A stretch of DNA of 64,000 bases from Liquidambar formosana (taxonomy: Eukaryota; Streptophyta; Magnoliopsida; Saxifragales; Altingiaceae): contig CM077831.1 of assembly GCA_039720395.1 (NCBI GenBank), forward strand, positions 14,500,982-14,564,981, given 5' to 3'. This document shows positions 12,141 through 21,489 of this stretch, in pieces. Every line of letters begins with the position of its first letter. Position 1 is the first letter of the stretch. The position numbers were made by a program, and so were the translations under genes. A model generated the notes under the pieces. It searched no databases, was not told where the DNA came from, and worked only from the letters and a program-made list of their open reading frames with translations.

Positions 12141-13430
12141 ATGGAGGCTCTAGACAAATTTTTAGGAGGGTTTTTGAGAGTTATGAGTGCTGAAGCAAAA
12201 TCTGAGTTCAAGTGCTTTGGCTTGGATCCATTGCTCTCCTTGAGGCATGTGAGGCTTGAAACGAACCTCTTGACTGCTGCTACATATTTTTGGGATCCTC
12301 AAGTTCATGTGTTCCGCTTCAACTATGAAGAACTGTGCCCAACCATGGAGGAATTCTGTGCATTGTATGGAGTTTCAACGGTAGGTCCTTTCATTCTCCC
12401 TACTCCTCGCCCAAGCTTTCTTACTTCTTTCTCCAATCTACTTGGGATTCACTCACAATATGCCTCTACGTTTGTAAAGGACCATATGGTAGACTTGATG
12501 AAATTGGCAACCACTTTTTTAGCTTGTGATAGTAAAGGTATTCTGAATTTTACCTTTCCTATTAAGCATACTCTTACCTTTTGCCTCATTGGTCGTTTTC
12601 TTATTTCCACTGGTACTCCACATGTTCCCATTCAAATCTGTGACTTGATTTCTCTCCTTGCCAAGGGCCATAACTTGATTCCCATGGTGCTAGCTGAAAC
12701 CCTGAATGGTTTGGATAAAACTCATGAGGACCCAAAGGTTCCTTTAGGAGGTAGCCCCATTCTACTGCAGATGTGGTTGCTTGAAAGACTGAATTTCTTG
12801 TCACCAGTTGCCATTACACCATACAAGCCCCAGCATTACTACCTTCGCCGCATTGAACTACCTGGGCAATTTTCATTGAGAGATTGGCTAGGTTACTTCC
12901 AAACCCTTTCTTGGAGGAGTGTCAAGTGGTTTGTATTCATATGGGGCTGCAGTGACCAGGTGCTTCTGCGGACTTCTGGATGCGCCATGGTGAGACTCAT
13001 AGGACTGAGGTCTACCTCCTTCTATTGGCCTTCAAGGGTTCTGCGTCAGATGGGCGCCATGCAAACCATACCCACTTCCTTGAAAGGTGACTATCCTGTG
13101 ATGCCTGCGGGTCTTTCTGTAATGACTTGGGCGAAGGACCGATGGCCTAGAAAACTGACACTGACTCAAGTGACGAATACTGATGGTCCATATATGATGA
13201 GCCTCGAGTATAAGGAATGGTTGAAAAGCAATTTGGGTGAGCGAGAGACTACTCGAAGAGAAAGGATTTTTGGACTTATCAAGAATGATACACTTAGACC
13301 TTGCAGAGAAGATATTATGGAAGCAGTGACAGCAGCTTATGAACATGACTTGAGGAAGAAAAGAAGACATGAAAGAGAGAAGAAGAAAGCTGAGGAGCGA
13401 GCTGCAAAGAGGCTCAAGAAAATAGAATAG
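12141..13430 (+). CDS. Antisense accessory gene of element A: DUF7745-like protein, intact
   Basis: 429 residues, uninterrupted, encoded opposite to gag-pol and converging on pol's 3' end (301 bp between stops). From memory the sequence resembles DUF7745 / plant-mobile-domain-like proteins common in plant genomes. The N-terminal half has the FWDP...F.F...E.CPT.EEF pattern (about residues 48-75), then a hydrophobic block and the IPMVLAETLNGLD motif (about 178-190). The middle is Trp-rich (WGCSD, SWRSVKWFVFIWG), and the C-terminus (about 390-429) is a Lys/Arg/Glu-rich helix ending in KRLKKIE that could act as a nuclear signal. No catalytic motif is visible and the function is unknown. The ATG chosen is the first after the TATA box. 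The copy in element B has one nonsense codon and about 25-30 amino acid differences, clearly more per residue than gag-pol. Confidence 0.85.
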   Translation: MEALDKFLGGFLRVMSAEAKSEFKCFGLDPLLSLRHVRLETNLLTAATYFWDPQVHVFRFNYEELCPTMEEFCALYGVSTVGPFILPTPRPSFLTSFSNLLGIHSQYASTFVKDHMVDLMKLATTFLACDSKGILNFTFPIKHTLTFCLIGRFLISTGTPHVPIQICDLISLLAKGHNLIPMVLAETLNGLDKTHEDPKVPLGGSPILLQMWLLERLNFLSPVAITPYKPQHYYLRRIELPGQFSLRDWLGYFQTLSWRSVKWFVFIWGCSDQVLLRTSGCAMVRLIGLRSTSFYWPSRVLRQMGAMQTIPTSLKGDYPVMPAGLSVMTWAKDRWPRKLTLTQVTNTDGPYMMSLEYKEWLKSNLGERETTRRERIFGLIKNDTLRPCREDIMEAVTAAYEHDLRKKRRHEREKKKAEERAAKRLKKIE

Positions 13431-13731
13431 GATATTTATGGCATTTTTACAGTTCTTTTACTTAATACCAATGAATTGCTATGTCAATCAATTTTAGTTT
13501 TGGATAAATTGCCAATAATAAATCGAATTTGGGATTTTGTTGTTTGATTTAGACCGCACCCAAGGTAACTTTATGGGTTGCCTACGTATCTCCATGATTT
13601 TTTTTCTTCTTTTTTTTTTTTTGTTTTTTTTTTTTTTTTTTTTGTTTTTGAATGGAGAATCAGGTCTTACGTAGTTCTTATGCCTTAACTTTTGCCTAGG
13701 CCGCCCTTACGGGTTTTCAACCTAGCAGGCT
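13431..13731. other. Convergent 3' spacer with poly(T) block (element A)
   Basis: The space between the stops of the antisense gene and pol. It contains a T-rich low-complexity run (about 13598-13650, on the plus strand) next to the motif CCTACGTATCTCCATG (about 13580-13595). The complement of that motif, a TACGTAGGC word, also occurs in the LTR U5 region (GTACGTAGGCGCTC). Element B has the same block inverted at 40583-40884. No gene is seen. It probably supplies the 3' end signals of both converging transcripts. Confidence 0.6.
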
Positions 13732-16227
13732 TCAAACATGATATTTCTTCAATTGATCCAAATTAGTTGAACGAGCGAACTCAATTCCATCTAAATCCAT
13801 GAGGCGAACAGCCCCTGCTGGCAATATCTCTTTGATAATGTATGGCCCACCCCAACTTGGCTTGAATTTTCCCCGCGGATCGAACACTGGAGCTCTGATT
13901 TCTTTCAGCACTACATCCCCTTTCTTTAGACCTCGATCTTTGACATGCTTGTTGAATGCTCTGGCAACTCTCCGTTGATACCCCTGAACATGATACAGCG
14001 CCCTTAACCGCCTTTCATCGAGTAAAGCTAACTCGTCATAACGGCTCTTAACCCAGTCCACTTCTGTTATCTGGCTCTCCACGGCAACTCTTAGTGAAGG
14101 AACTTCCAATTCAACTGGCAACACGGCCTCCATTCCATAAACTAGAGAATAAGGGGTAGCCCCTGTTGACGACCTTATTGATGTTCTGTAACCCCATAGA
14201 GCCAATGGCAACTTCTCATGCCAGTCTGTGTGTGAGTCCGCAGTCTTCTGTAGTATCTTCTTGATGTTCTTGTTAGCTGCTTCCACCGCTCCATTAGTCT
14301 GAGGACGGTATAGTGACGACAGATGGTGGGCTATGCCATACTTTTGCAAGAGCTCATGGGTTTCTTTCTGAAAGTGCTGGCCATTGTCTGAGATAACTTC
14401 ATGCGGTACCCCATATCGATAGATGATGCTGTGCTGTATGAACTGTGCTACCTTCTTGGAATTCAAGGTCTTGAAGGACGCTGCTTCCACCCACTTAGTG
14501 AAGTAGTCGATGGCGACCAGGATGTATTCATGCCCATTTGATGCCTTTGGCTTGATCTGTCCGATGATATCTATCCCCCATACCGCGAATGGCCAAGGTG
14601 ATGACATACTCGTTAAAGGCATAGAAGGCAAATGTTGTCCACTGGCGAACAGTTGGCATTTGTGGCACTTCTTGACATGTGCGTGGCAGTCTCTTTCCAT
14701 GGTGGACCAATAATAGCCTAGCCTCATGATTTTCTTAGCCAACATATAGCCGTTCATGTGCAGAGCCCCTGTTCCTTCATGGATTTCTTTAATCAGATGC
14801 TCGGCTTCCTCCTCGGTGACACACAGCAGGTGGATCCCGTCGTATGACCTTCGATATAGCTTTCCTCCACAAAGTACATAGTGACTTGCCAATCGCCTTA
14901 GGGTTTTTCTATCAATGCGAGATGCTCCTTCTGGGTACTCCCTTTCTTCAATGAACTTCATTATGTCATGGAACCACGGGTGGCCATCATTTACCTCTCC
15001 TCCTCGGATTGCACAACAGTACACAGGCTTGTCTCGGCATTCTATCACCAACGGCTTCACATTTCCCCCTTCAGGTATCTCCACCATGGATGCTAGGGTC
15101 GCCAAGGCATCGGCGAACTGGTTCTTGTTTCTTGAAAGGTAGTTGAACTCTATATCTGAGAACTCCTTGGTTAGAGCTTCCAGATAGGCATGGTAAGGCA
15201 ACAATTTCTCATCTCGAGTTTTCCATTCCCCTTTTATCTGGCAAATGATTAGTGCTGAGTCCCCGAACACTTCCAATTCTTTGATCCCCAATTCAAGTGC
15301 CGCTTCCAGTGCTAGGATACAGGCCTCATACTCAGCAATGTTGTTGGTAGCTTCGAACCCCAACTTGACCGCTAACGGTGTAAATGCCTCTTCGGGTGAG
15401 ACCAGCAGGACTCCTATCCCATAACCTTTCTTATTGGCTGCCCCATCGAAGTATACTCTCCAAGTTTTTCTACCAATCTCTAGCATGTCCTCATCTGGGA
15501 ATTGATCGTTGAACGGAGCGGATGATGACACCGGACAGCTGGCTAGGTAGTCTGCGATGACGCTTCCCTTGATAGACTTCTGATTCACGTACTTGATGTC
15601 GAATTCATTGAGGAGAATTGACCATCGAGCAGTTCTGAATGACAATACTGGCCTTTCTACCAGGTACTTCAACGGGTCCATGCGACTTATCAAGAACACT
15701 TCGAAGGACATCATGTAGTGCCGGAGTTTCTGCGTCGCCCATACTAGTGCCACACAAGCCTTTTCAATTGCATTGTACTTCACTTCATAGTCTGTCATTT
15801 TCTTGCTTAGGTAGTAGATGGCATTCTCCTTTGTAGACCCTTTAAGATATTGAGCTAACAAAGCTCCCGTCGCGGTTTCGGTGACCGTTAAGTATAACAA
15901 AAGCGGCGCACCTTGCCGTGGGGGAACTAAGATTGGAGGATTGCTCAAGTATCTCTTAATGGTCTCAAAGGCCTCTTGGCATTCTTCGTTCCATACTTTT
16001 GGCACACCTTTCTTAAGCAATTTGAAGATTGGTTCGCAAACCATGGTCAAGTTGGCAATGAATCGGCTTATGTATTGAACTCTTCCCAAAAAACCCCGGA
16101 TCTGCTTCTCAGTGCTAGGCGGCTCCATCTCCACAATAGCTTTTATCTTCCCTGGGTCCACTTCGATACCTCTCTGAGTGATCATAAACCCCAATAACTT
16201 GCCTGCAGTGACGCCGAAAGCACACTT
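13732..16227 (-). CDS. Element A pol, C-terminal part: RT end, degenerate RNase H, archaeal-type RNase H, integrase
   Basis: This continues the RT fragment across one nonsense codon (16228-16230). Order: RT thumb/connection; a retroviral RNase H fold whose first catalytic Asp is missing (LYLTVTETATGALL where a D is expected); then a second RNase H of archaeal type with its acidic residues present (YFDGA, AEYEA, FGDSALI, ADALA). Integrase follows with an HHCC zinc finger (ending CHKCQLF), the DDE core (WGIDIIG, ISDNGQHF, and E in GAVEAANK) and a C-terminal domain ending DQLKKYHV before a stop at 13732-13734. Two RNase H domains, the first degenerate, is the hallmark of the Tat lineage. It acts in cytoplasmic particles (reverse transcription) and at the chromosome (integration). 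There is no other break in this copy. Confidence 0.95.
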   Translation of the reverse strand, partial: KCAFGVTAGKLLGFMITQRGIEVDPGKIKAIVEMEPPSTEKQIRGFLGRVQYISRFIANLTMVCEPIFKLLKKGVPKVWNEECQEAFETIKRYLSNPPILVPPRQGAPLLLYLTVTETATGALLAQYLKGSTKENAIYYLSKKMTDYEVKYNAIEKACVALVWATQKLRHYMMSFEVFLISRMDPLKYLVERPVLSFRTARWSILLNEFDIKYVNQKSIKGSVIADYLASCPVSSSAPFNDQFPDEDMLEIGRKTWRVYFDGAANKKGYGIGVLLVSPEEAFTPLAVKLGFEATNNIAEYEACILALEAALELGIKELEVFGDSALIICQIKGEWKTRDEKLLPYHAYLEALTKEFSDIEFNYLSRNKNQFADALATLASMVEIPEGGNVKPLVIECRDKPVYCCAIRGGEVNDGHPWFHDIMKFIEEREYPEGASRIDRKTLRRLASHYVLCGGKLYRRSYDGIHLLCVTEEEAEHLIKEIHEGTGALHMNGYMLAKKIMRLGYYWSTMERDCHAHVKKCHKCQLFASGQHLPSMPLTSMSSPWPFAVWGIDIIGQIKPKASNGHEYILVAIDYFTKWVEAASFKTLNSKKVAQFIQHSIIYRYGVPHEVISDNGQHFQKETHELLQKYGIAHHLSSLYRPQTNGAVEAANKNIKKILQKTADSHTDWHEKLPLALWGYRTSIRSSTGATPYSLVYGMEAVLPVELEVPSLRVAVESQITEVDWVKSRYDELALLDERRLRALYHVQGYQRRVARAFNKHVKDRGLKKGDVVLKEIRAPVFDPRGKFKPSWGGPYIIKEILPAGAVRLMDLDGIEFARSTNLDQLKKYHV

Positions 16228-17110
16228 CTATGGGTTGAGACGGAGATTGTACTTTTTTGCTCGCTCTAAGAATTTCTCTAGTGCCTTGAAATGCCCTTCC
16301 CTATCCACGGACTTCACGATCATATCATCGACGTAAACCTCGACTTCCTTATGGATCATATCATGCAATAGGGTCGTAGCTGCTCTTTGGTAAGTAGCCC
16401 CAGCGTTTCTTAAGCCAAAAGGCATTACCTTGTAACAGTACGTTCCCCATTGCGTGATAAAGGCTGTTTTCTCCATGTCTTGAGGCGCCATCTTTATCTG
16501 GTTATACCCGGAGAATCCGTCCATGAAGGAGAGGAGTGCATGTCCCACTGTACTACCCACCAACACGTCGATATGGGGTAAAGGAAAGTCATCCTTAGGG
16601 CTCGCGGCGTTGAGATCTCGGAAATCGACACACATCCTTACTTTCCCATCTTTTTTAGGCACAGGCACTATATTCGACAACCACTCGGGGTACTCCACAA
16701 CTTGGAGGAAACCCGCGTCTAGTTGTTTAGTTACCTCTTCTTTTACTTTTAGAGCCCATTCTGGTTTTAATCTTCTGAGTTTCTGCTTTACCGGCTTCTT
16801 TAGGGAATTAGTGGGGATATAGTGTTGCACAATATCGGGGTCGATGCCAGGCATGTCTTCATAAGACCATGCAAAAGCCGTAATGTTGGCCTTCAAGAGA
16901 GAGATCATCTTTTCTTTTTCAACGGGGGAGAGGGTTTTCCCAATTTTAACTATTCTTGGCAATTCATTCGTCCCTAAGTTGATTGATTCCAATTCATCCA
17001 TATTAGGTTCGGTGACGCCCCTTTTCCTTTGCTCAACGAGCTCCGGGGGGACATCATTCCTAGGATCTATATCCATGCCATAAATATCCATAGAGGAGAG
17101 AAAAGAGACA
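16228..17110 (-). pseudogene. Element A pol, reverse transcriptase part, ended by a nonsense codon
   Basis: N-terminal pol after the acceptor at 17111; the first ATG is at 17091. RT motifs in order: VPVPKKDGKVRMCVDFRDLN, the catalytic FMDGFSGYNQI (about residue 188 from the ATG), LPFGL-equivalent MPFGLRNAGATYQ, and the YVDD box (YVDDMIVKS, about residue 251). The frame stops at 16228-16230 (TAG) where element B has CAG (Gln); this is a C-to-T change in a CAG (CHG) context. Apart from that stop the reading frame continues directly into the RNase H-integrase part, so one substitution separates this copy from an open pol. Confidence 0.93.
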
Positions 17111-17277
17111 CTGCATATATAGAGAAAGAAAGCACACTTTATTGACTAGGAATAGTAGGAATGACACACAAAAGAAGAAAAACAAACAAATCTGTATCAA
17201 TACTATGACTCCACAAGGTGAGTTAAGTAGATACATCTTATTGAATTAGGGAAATATTGCTAAACTAAGACACCTAC
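17111..17277 (-). other. Intron-like spacer between protease and RT (element A, 167 nt)
   Basis: The gag-protease frame ends in a TAG (17276-17274). A potential donor GTAGGT starts one base before that stop (17277) and an acceptor TATATGCAG ends at 17111, preceded by a pyrimidine-rich tract. Counting bases, removal of 17277-17111 would take out the stop and put gag-protease in the same frame as pol. Ogre elements are known to carry a spliced intron between protease and RT. Splicing here is inferred, not shown. The same borders exist in B (37034-37203, also in register) and D (187-24). Confidence 0.65.
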
Positions 17278-20200
17278 AAGCTGCTATCAGGTAGGCCAAG
17301 ATCTTCTTCTTCACGGAGCTCCGCAATGATACCACATTCAAGGTACCAATTCAGAAGTGGCATGGTAATATGGCTAATGGATGAACCCTGGAGTTCTTCA
17401 ATGGTCGAGTCTTCCACGGTGAGGATCATATTTTGGAACATTTCAGTCATAGCCCCTGCATCAAGGTTCTCTGCCCAGTCCTCCTCTTTCTTTTCCCAGA
17501 ACTCATCATTGATGGCTTCATCATCCACCATTTCAGCTGTGATTGGATACCATTCGGTGAAGAAGATTTCAAAACCCGGAACTCGGATCTTGGTAGCTTG
17601 GTCAAAGGTGGGCTCTGGAAACCCGCAATATAGAAAATCATCCCCTTCTTTGACGAAGTAACCATTCAAAGTAGGTCGATATGGCGAGATCTTCAGGTCT
17701 GGCACCCTTCCCTCGGCTTTGGCTCTTACTTTCTCCTTGTTCCTCTTTAGCATTTCCGCATGATCATTTCTAGAGGGCTCATATCCTAGCCCGAAGGTGT
17801 ATGGGGTGACACGGCTTTGAATAGACGTAGGGATCCCTTGTTGGCGACGCCCTAGCCCCATGCCTGGAAAGAAACTCATTCTTCTCATGATTTCACCAAC
17901 ATGCAAGTTGCCATGGGGGCAAAAGTCCAAGGGTATTAATTCACCCTTTTCGAGCTCTTTCTTAATGCATTGGACATAGTCAAACCCAGATAGCGGTATC
18001 GCTGCTGATTCGGGTTGTATCTCACATATAGGCACACCTGCGAGTTTCAATTCATAGTCCCCTTGAAGCGTTACTATGGCTCCTTCATAAGGAAACTTCA
18101 CCTTTTGATGGAGTGAAGATGGCACAGCCCCAGCAGGATGGATCCAAGGTCGGCCCAACAGCAAGTTGAAACATGACGGCACATCCAACACTTGGAATTC
18201 CACCCTAAATTCAGTGGGTCCCATGATAAGAGGCAAAGTAACTACCCCTATTACTTCTCGGCGGGTGTTGTCATAAGCTCTTACGGTCTGCCCGGATGGC
18301 GTGAAATCAGTGGGTCCCAAACCCAAAACAGTGGCAGTTCGGAGAGGACATACATTCAGTGCGGACCCATTGTCGATAAGAACGCTAGGAACCCTCTTCC
18401 CCATAGTGTCAACGGTCACATAGAGAGCTTGAGAATGGCTCAGCCCGCTTTTAGGTAGGTCTACATCGGTGAACACGATGGTTGAGTTCTTGGGAGTTGG
18501 ATTCACCAAATGTACCAATCCCTCGGGGGATGTGTCAACAGGCACTTGTATCTGATTCAACAGTTTCAACACGGTCTGTCTGTGCTTATGCGAGGCCATG
18601 AGCAAGCCCCAAATAGTAATGTTGGCATTGGTCTTCTTCAGCTGCCTAAGCACTTCATCCTCTTCTTCTTGCAAGCTAGGATGCCTCTGCCCTTCCAAAT
18701 CTTCCAACGGATTTTCAGATTCTAGGTGGGGGGACTTGAAATGACGACCCCCTCTGGTTATATGGTCCAACTCATCATCGCTAGCCCATATGTCATGGAC
18801 TTCCTCAGAGTCATTCATCAAGTCATCCCATTCTATCATGTCGATGCTCTCCATCTCTGTCGGCAAGTCATCCCAACCTGAAGGGACTATCGGCTCATCT
18901 GATATCGGACTTGGGCTTGAGTACAGCACATAGTAATCATATTTCCCCGACGCTTCACCTAATAGGCCAACCTGAGGATCCCCTGCTTCATATCTTTCTT
19001 TCAGCTCTTGTTGGATAGATTTCTTTGGCAACAACAAAACCTTTTGGTCAATGAGGTCTTGGATGATCTTCTTTAGTATAGAACAAGCCTCGGTGTCATG
19101 GCCGGGTGCACGATGGTATTGGCAATATTGGTAAGGGGTTGATGGTCTTGGCTTTGGTGGAAGTGGCGTGATAAGGCTGTTATTGCGGCAAATGGTGAAG
19201 AGACGGGTTAAGGTCATGGGGAGCGGAGTGTATTGTCTTATGGGATGGCGAGGGCGAGAGGATTCAACCCCAATGGCATTTATGGTGTTAGGTGGGGGTG
19301 TGTTGTTGTGTGATGGGAGAGGATTACGGGTGACATTTGGACGGGTTGGTGGTGAAATAACTTGCTTGTCGATGAGGTCTTGGACTTGGTGGCGAAGGCG
19401 AATACAGCGATTGGTGGCATGGCCTTTGGATTGGTGGTACTTGCAGTACTCATTCTCATTGTAGCTCTTGGGTAAGGGATTTGGTGGAGGTCTTGGGTCG
19501 AGTGGCTTCAATAGGTCACGACTTATGAGCTTTTCAAGGACTCTTTCGAGTGGCATGAATAGGTCAGTGAATTGGCGAGGTGGGTTGACATCATTGAGAG
19601 AAAAGGGTTGGATTGGTTGAGTTATGGTGTTGACCTCGGCATTGTTCTTCCCAGTAAAGTTTGTCTTGCGACTCCTCACTTCCTTAGTCTTGATTGTCCC
19701 ATCATTGATAGCATCTTCAACCTGCGTGCCAGCCCCAATGAGAGCTTTGAAATTTTGGAAATAGTGGGCAAATAGGTGCTTGTGATACACGGGCAGCAGG
19801 TTCTTAACCACTAACTGAATTTGGTCCTCCTCATTCGGCCTATCCGTCATTCTCGACGCCTTTTGTCTCCACCTTGTAATGTAAGCGGAGAAAGTTTCAT
19901 GAGCCCCTTGCTTGGTAGTTTCTAGGTCCCTTCGAGTAACGTCCACCTCTGTGTTATACTTGTAGTGCTCTGAAAACTCATTGCATATGTCTTCCCAAGT
20001 CCGGGTTCTATTCTCATCCAAGGATAAGAACCATTTCAAAGCAGAAGTGGCCAAGGTTTCATGGAACATTTGAGCTAAAAGCTTGTCAGTAGCCCCTCGA
20101 GGGTGCATAGCTCGCACGTACATCTTCAAATGAGTCTTAGGGCAACCCGTCCCATTGAACTTTTCTAACTCCGGCATCTTGAATTGTAGTGGAATACGAG

Positions 20201-20612
20201 CCGTTGGAAACAGGGATAGAGTCCGCACATCGACCATGTCATCAGCCCTGCGAATCCCTTTTATGGTTCTCTCCAAAGCTTCTACCTTGCTAGCTAACAC
20301 GGAATCACTGCTAGTACCTTTCCCCTTGGCTTCCCCTTCTAGGTTGATGACCTCAGGTTTCGAGCTACTTTCCCCCCTTGTCTTGGTGTTCTCATTGGAT
20401 TGAGGTCCCTCTTCGGTGCTAGCCCCATGAGGTATACCCGAGGAATGGGCCTTAGAGCCATTTTGTTCAAGATCCGCCATCTTCTGTTGGTTCTCTTGAG
20501 CCATTTTCAATGCGGTATCGGATGTCTCGGCGGTATGGTCAAGCTTGGCCATGATGGCTTTCAGGCAAGCCTCAAGGTCAAAGTCCCCCTCACTAGTTCT
20601 TTCGTCGGCCAT
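17274..20612 (-). CDS. Element A gag-protease, intact
   Basis: 1112 residues from the first ATG (20612, MADERTSEG); the frame is open a further 100 or so bases upstream but without an ATG. Order: charged N-terminus with coiled-coil character (to about 150), gag core (about 165-270, with ALKWFLSLDENRTRTWEDI), two CHHC knuckles (YCKYHQSKGHATNRC near residue 389 and YCQYHRAPGHDTEAC near 494) and an acidic linker. The aspartic protease has its active-site triad as DNG (VLIDNGSALNV, about 747), as in many Tat elements, rather than DTG/DSG. A G-patch-like segment follows (FFPGMGLGRRQQG, about 916). The knuckles would bind the genomic RNA. No premature stop: the only fully open gag-protease of the five gag regions in the window. 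Confidence 0.95.
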   Translation of the reverse strand: MADERTSEGDFDLEACLKAIMAKLDHTAETSDTALKMAQENQQKMADLEQNGSKAHSSGIPHGASTEEGPQSNENTKTRGESSSKPEVINLEGEAKGKGTSSDSVLASKVEALERTIKGIRRADDMVDVRTLSLFPTARIPLQFKMPELEKFNGTGCPKTHLKMYVRAMHPRGATDKLLAQMFHETLATSALKWFLSLDENRTRTWEDICNEFSEHYKYNTEVDVTRRDLETTKQGAHETFSAYITRWRQKASRMTDRPNEEDQIQLVVKNLLPVYHKHLFAHYFQNFKALIGAGTQVEDAINDGTIKTKEVRSRKTNFTGKNNAEVNTITQPIQPFSLNDVNPPRQFTDLFMPLERVLEKLISRDLLKPLDPRPPPNPLPKSYNENEYCKYHQSKGHATNRCIRLRHQVQDLIDKQVISPPTRPNVTRNPLPSHNNTPPPNTINAIGVESSRPRHPIRQYTPLPMTLTRLFTICRNNSLITPLPPKPRPSTPYQYCQYHRAPGHDTEACSILKKIIQDLIDQKVLLLPKKSIQQELKERYEAGDPQVGLLGEASGKYDYYVLYSSPSPISDEPIVPSGWDDLPTEMESIDMIEWDDLMNDSEEVHDIWASDDELDHITRGGRHFKSPHLESENPLEDLEGQRHPSLQEEEDEVLRQLKKTNANITIWGLLMASHKHRQTVLKLLNQIQVPVDTSPEGLVHLVNPTPKNSTIVFTDVDLPKSGLSHSQALYVTVDTMGKRVPSVLIDNGSALNVCPLRTATVLGLGPTDFTPSGQTVRAYDNTRREVIGVVTLPLIMGPTEFRVEFQVLDVPSCFNLLLGRPWIHPAGAVPSSLHQKVKFPYEGAIVTLQGDYELKLAGVPICEIQPESAAIPLSGFDYVQCIKKELEKGELIPLDFCPHGNLHVGEIMRRMSFFPGMGLGRRQQGIPTSIQSRVTPYTFGLGYEPSRNDHAEMLKRNKEKVRAKAEGRVPDLKISPYRPTLNGYFVKEGDDFLYCGFPEPTFDQATKIRVPGFEIFFTEWYPITAEMVDDEAINDEFWEKKEEDWAENLDAGAMTEMFQNMILTVEDSTIEELQGSSISHITMPLLNWYLECGIIAELREEEDLGLPDSSL

Positions 20613-21489
20613 GTCTGTCTGATGGGTAGACTCAACACTCACTAGACGCCCTTGTGGATTGCGGATCCAAGCCAGCACGTCTATGGATAGAAAAGTTTTA
20701 ACCTTTAGCCTAAGGATCTGTCCTAAACCTCCATATTTTCCTTAATGAACTCGGTCTCTACACCATGTTCAATTAATTCATTCCTTTTATCCAATTACCT
20801 TTACAGGGATCATGGATTAAGGGTATGTTTTAAAGAATAGGGCATAGAGTCCTTCAACTAGGTTTAATTAATCCCCTAGGACTAGCACATCACAAACATA
20901 GCTTTACATCCTATTTCCTTAATTTATTCCTCCTAACCCATGGCCTTAACGAAAGCTAGGGTTTAAAGGTCTATATTAAGGGCATAAGATATAAAGCCTC
21001 ACACCACAAACACGGCATAGCATCATTACAAACAATTGTGGGTGCATAAAGGTGAGACCGTAGTGTCCTACAAGTCTGTCTATATGGACTAATGATAAGG
21101 GTAGGCTAGGGTCCTTCACTTGCTTGAGCAATCCTTATACCTAACCACATGTGGCATCAGGAACGCCGCGTGGGTCCAGCAGTACGTGATTAACTCATTT
21201 AATATACCCAAGGGCAAGCCCAAGGGTACTAGGTAAGAGAGGTTGATAGCTTTCGCCCCAACACATGGAATCAGGAAAACCAAGGTTGAGACTAGGCCGA
21301 TCGTTGGCAAGGATACATCGAGGGACATCGATCCTAACATGCAAGAATTTGCGCACACAATGCAATAAATGAAAGCACACAATCAAGCGGATGCAATGTG
21401 ATTGATTTTAATTAAACATAAGAAATTAACTTAGCCCAATTAAACTTTATAGAGTCTAGCCCACAACATCCCCAGTGGAGTCGCCAAAC
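20613..21489 (-). other. Element A leader with primer-binding site
   Basis: Untranslated region upstream of gag. The primer-binding site is at 21470-21486 on the minus strand (TGGCGACTCCACTGGGG), three bases from the LTR end. An 88-codon hydrophobic open frame (21382-21116) is shared with B and D only. I see no other gene. Confidence 0.75.

Noticed and set aside
12141..13430. Antisense gene as an envelope-like protein
   Set aside because: No signal peptide, no transmembrane helix at the C-terminus (which is Lys/Arg/Glu-rich) and opposite orientation to gag-pol; it resembles DUF7745 proteins instead.
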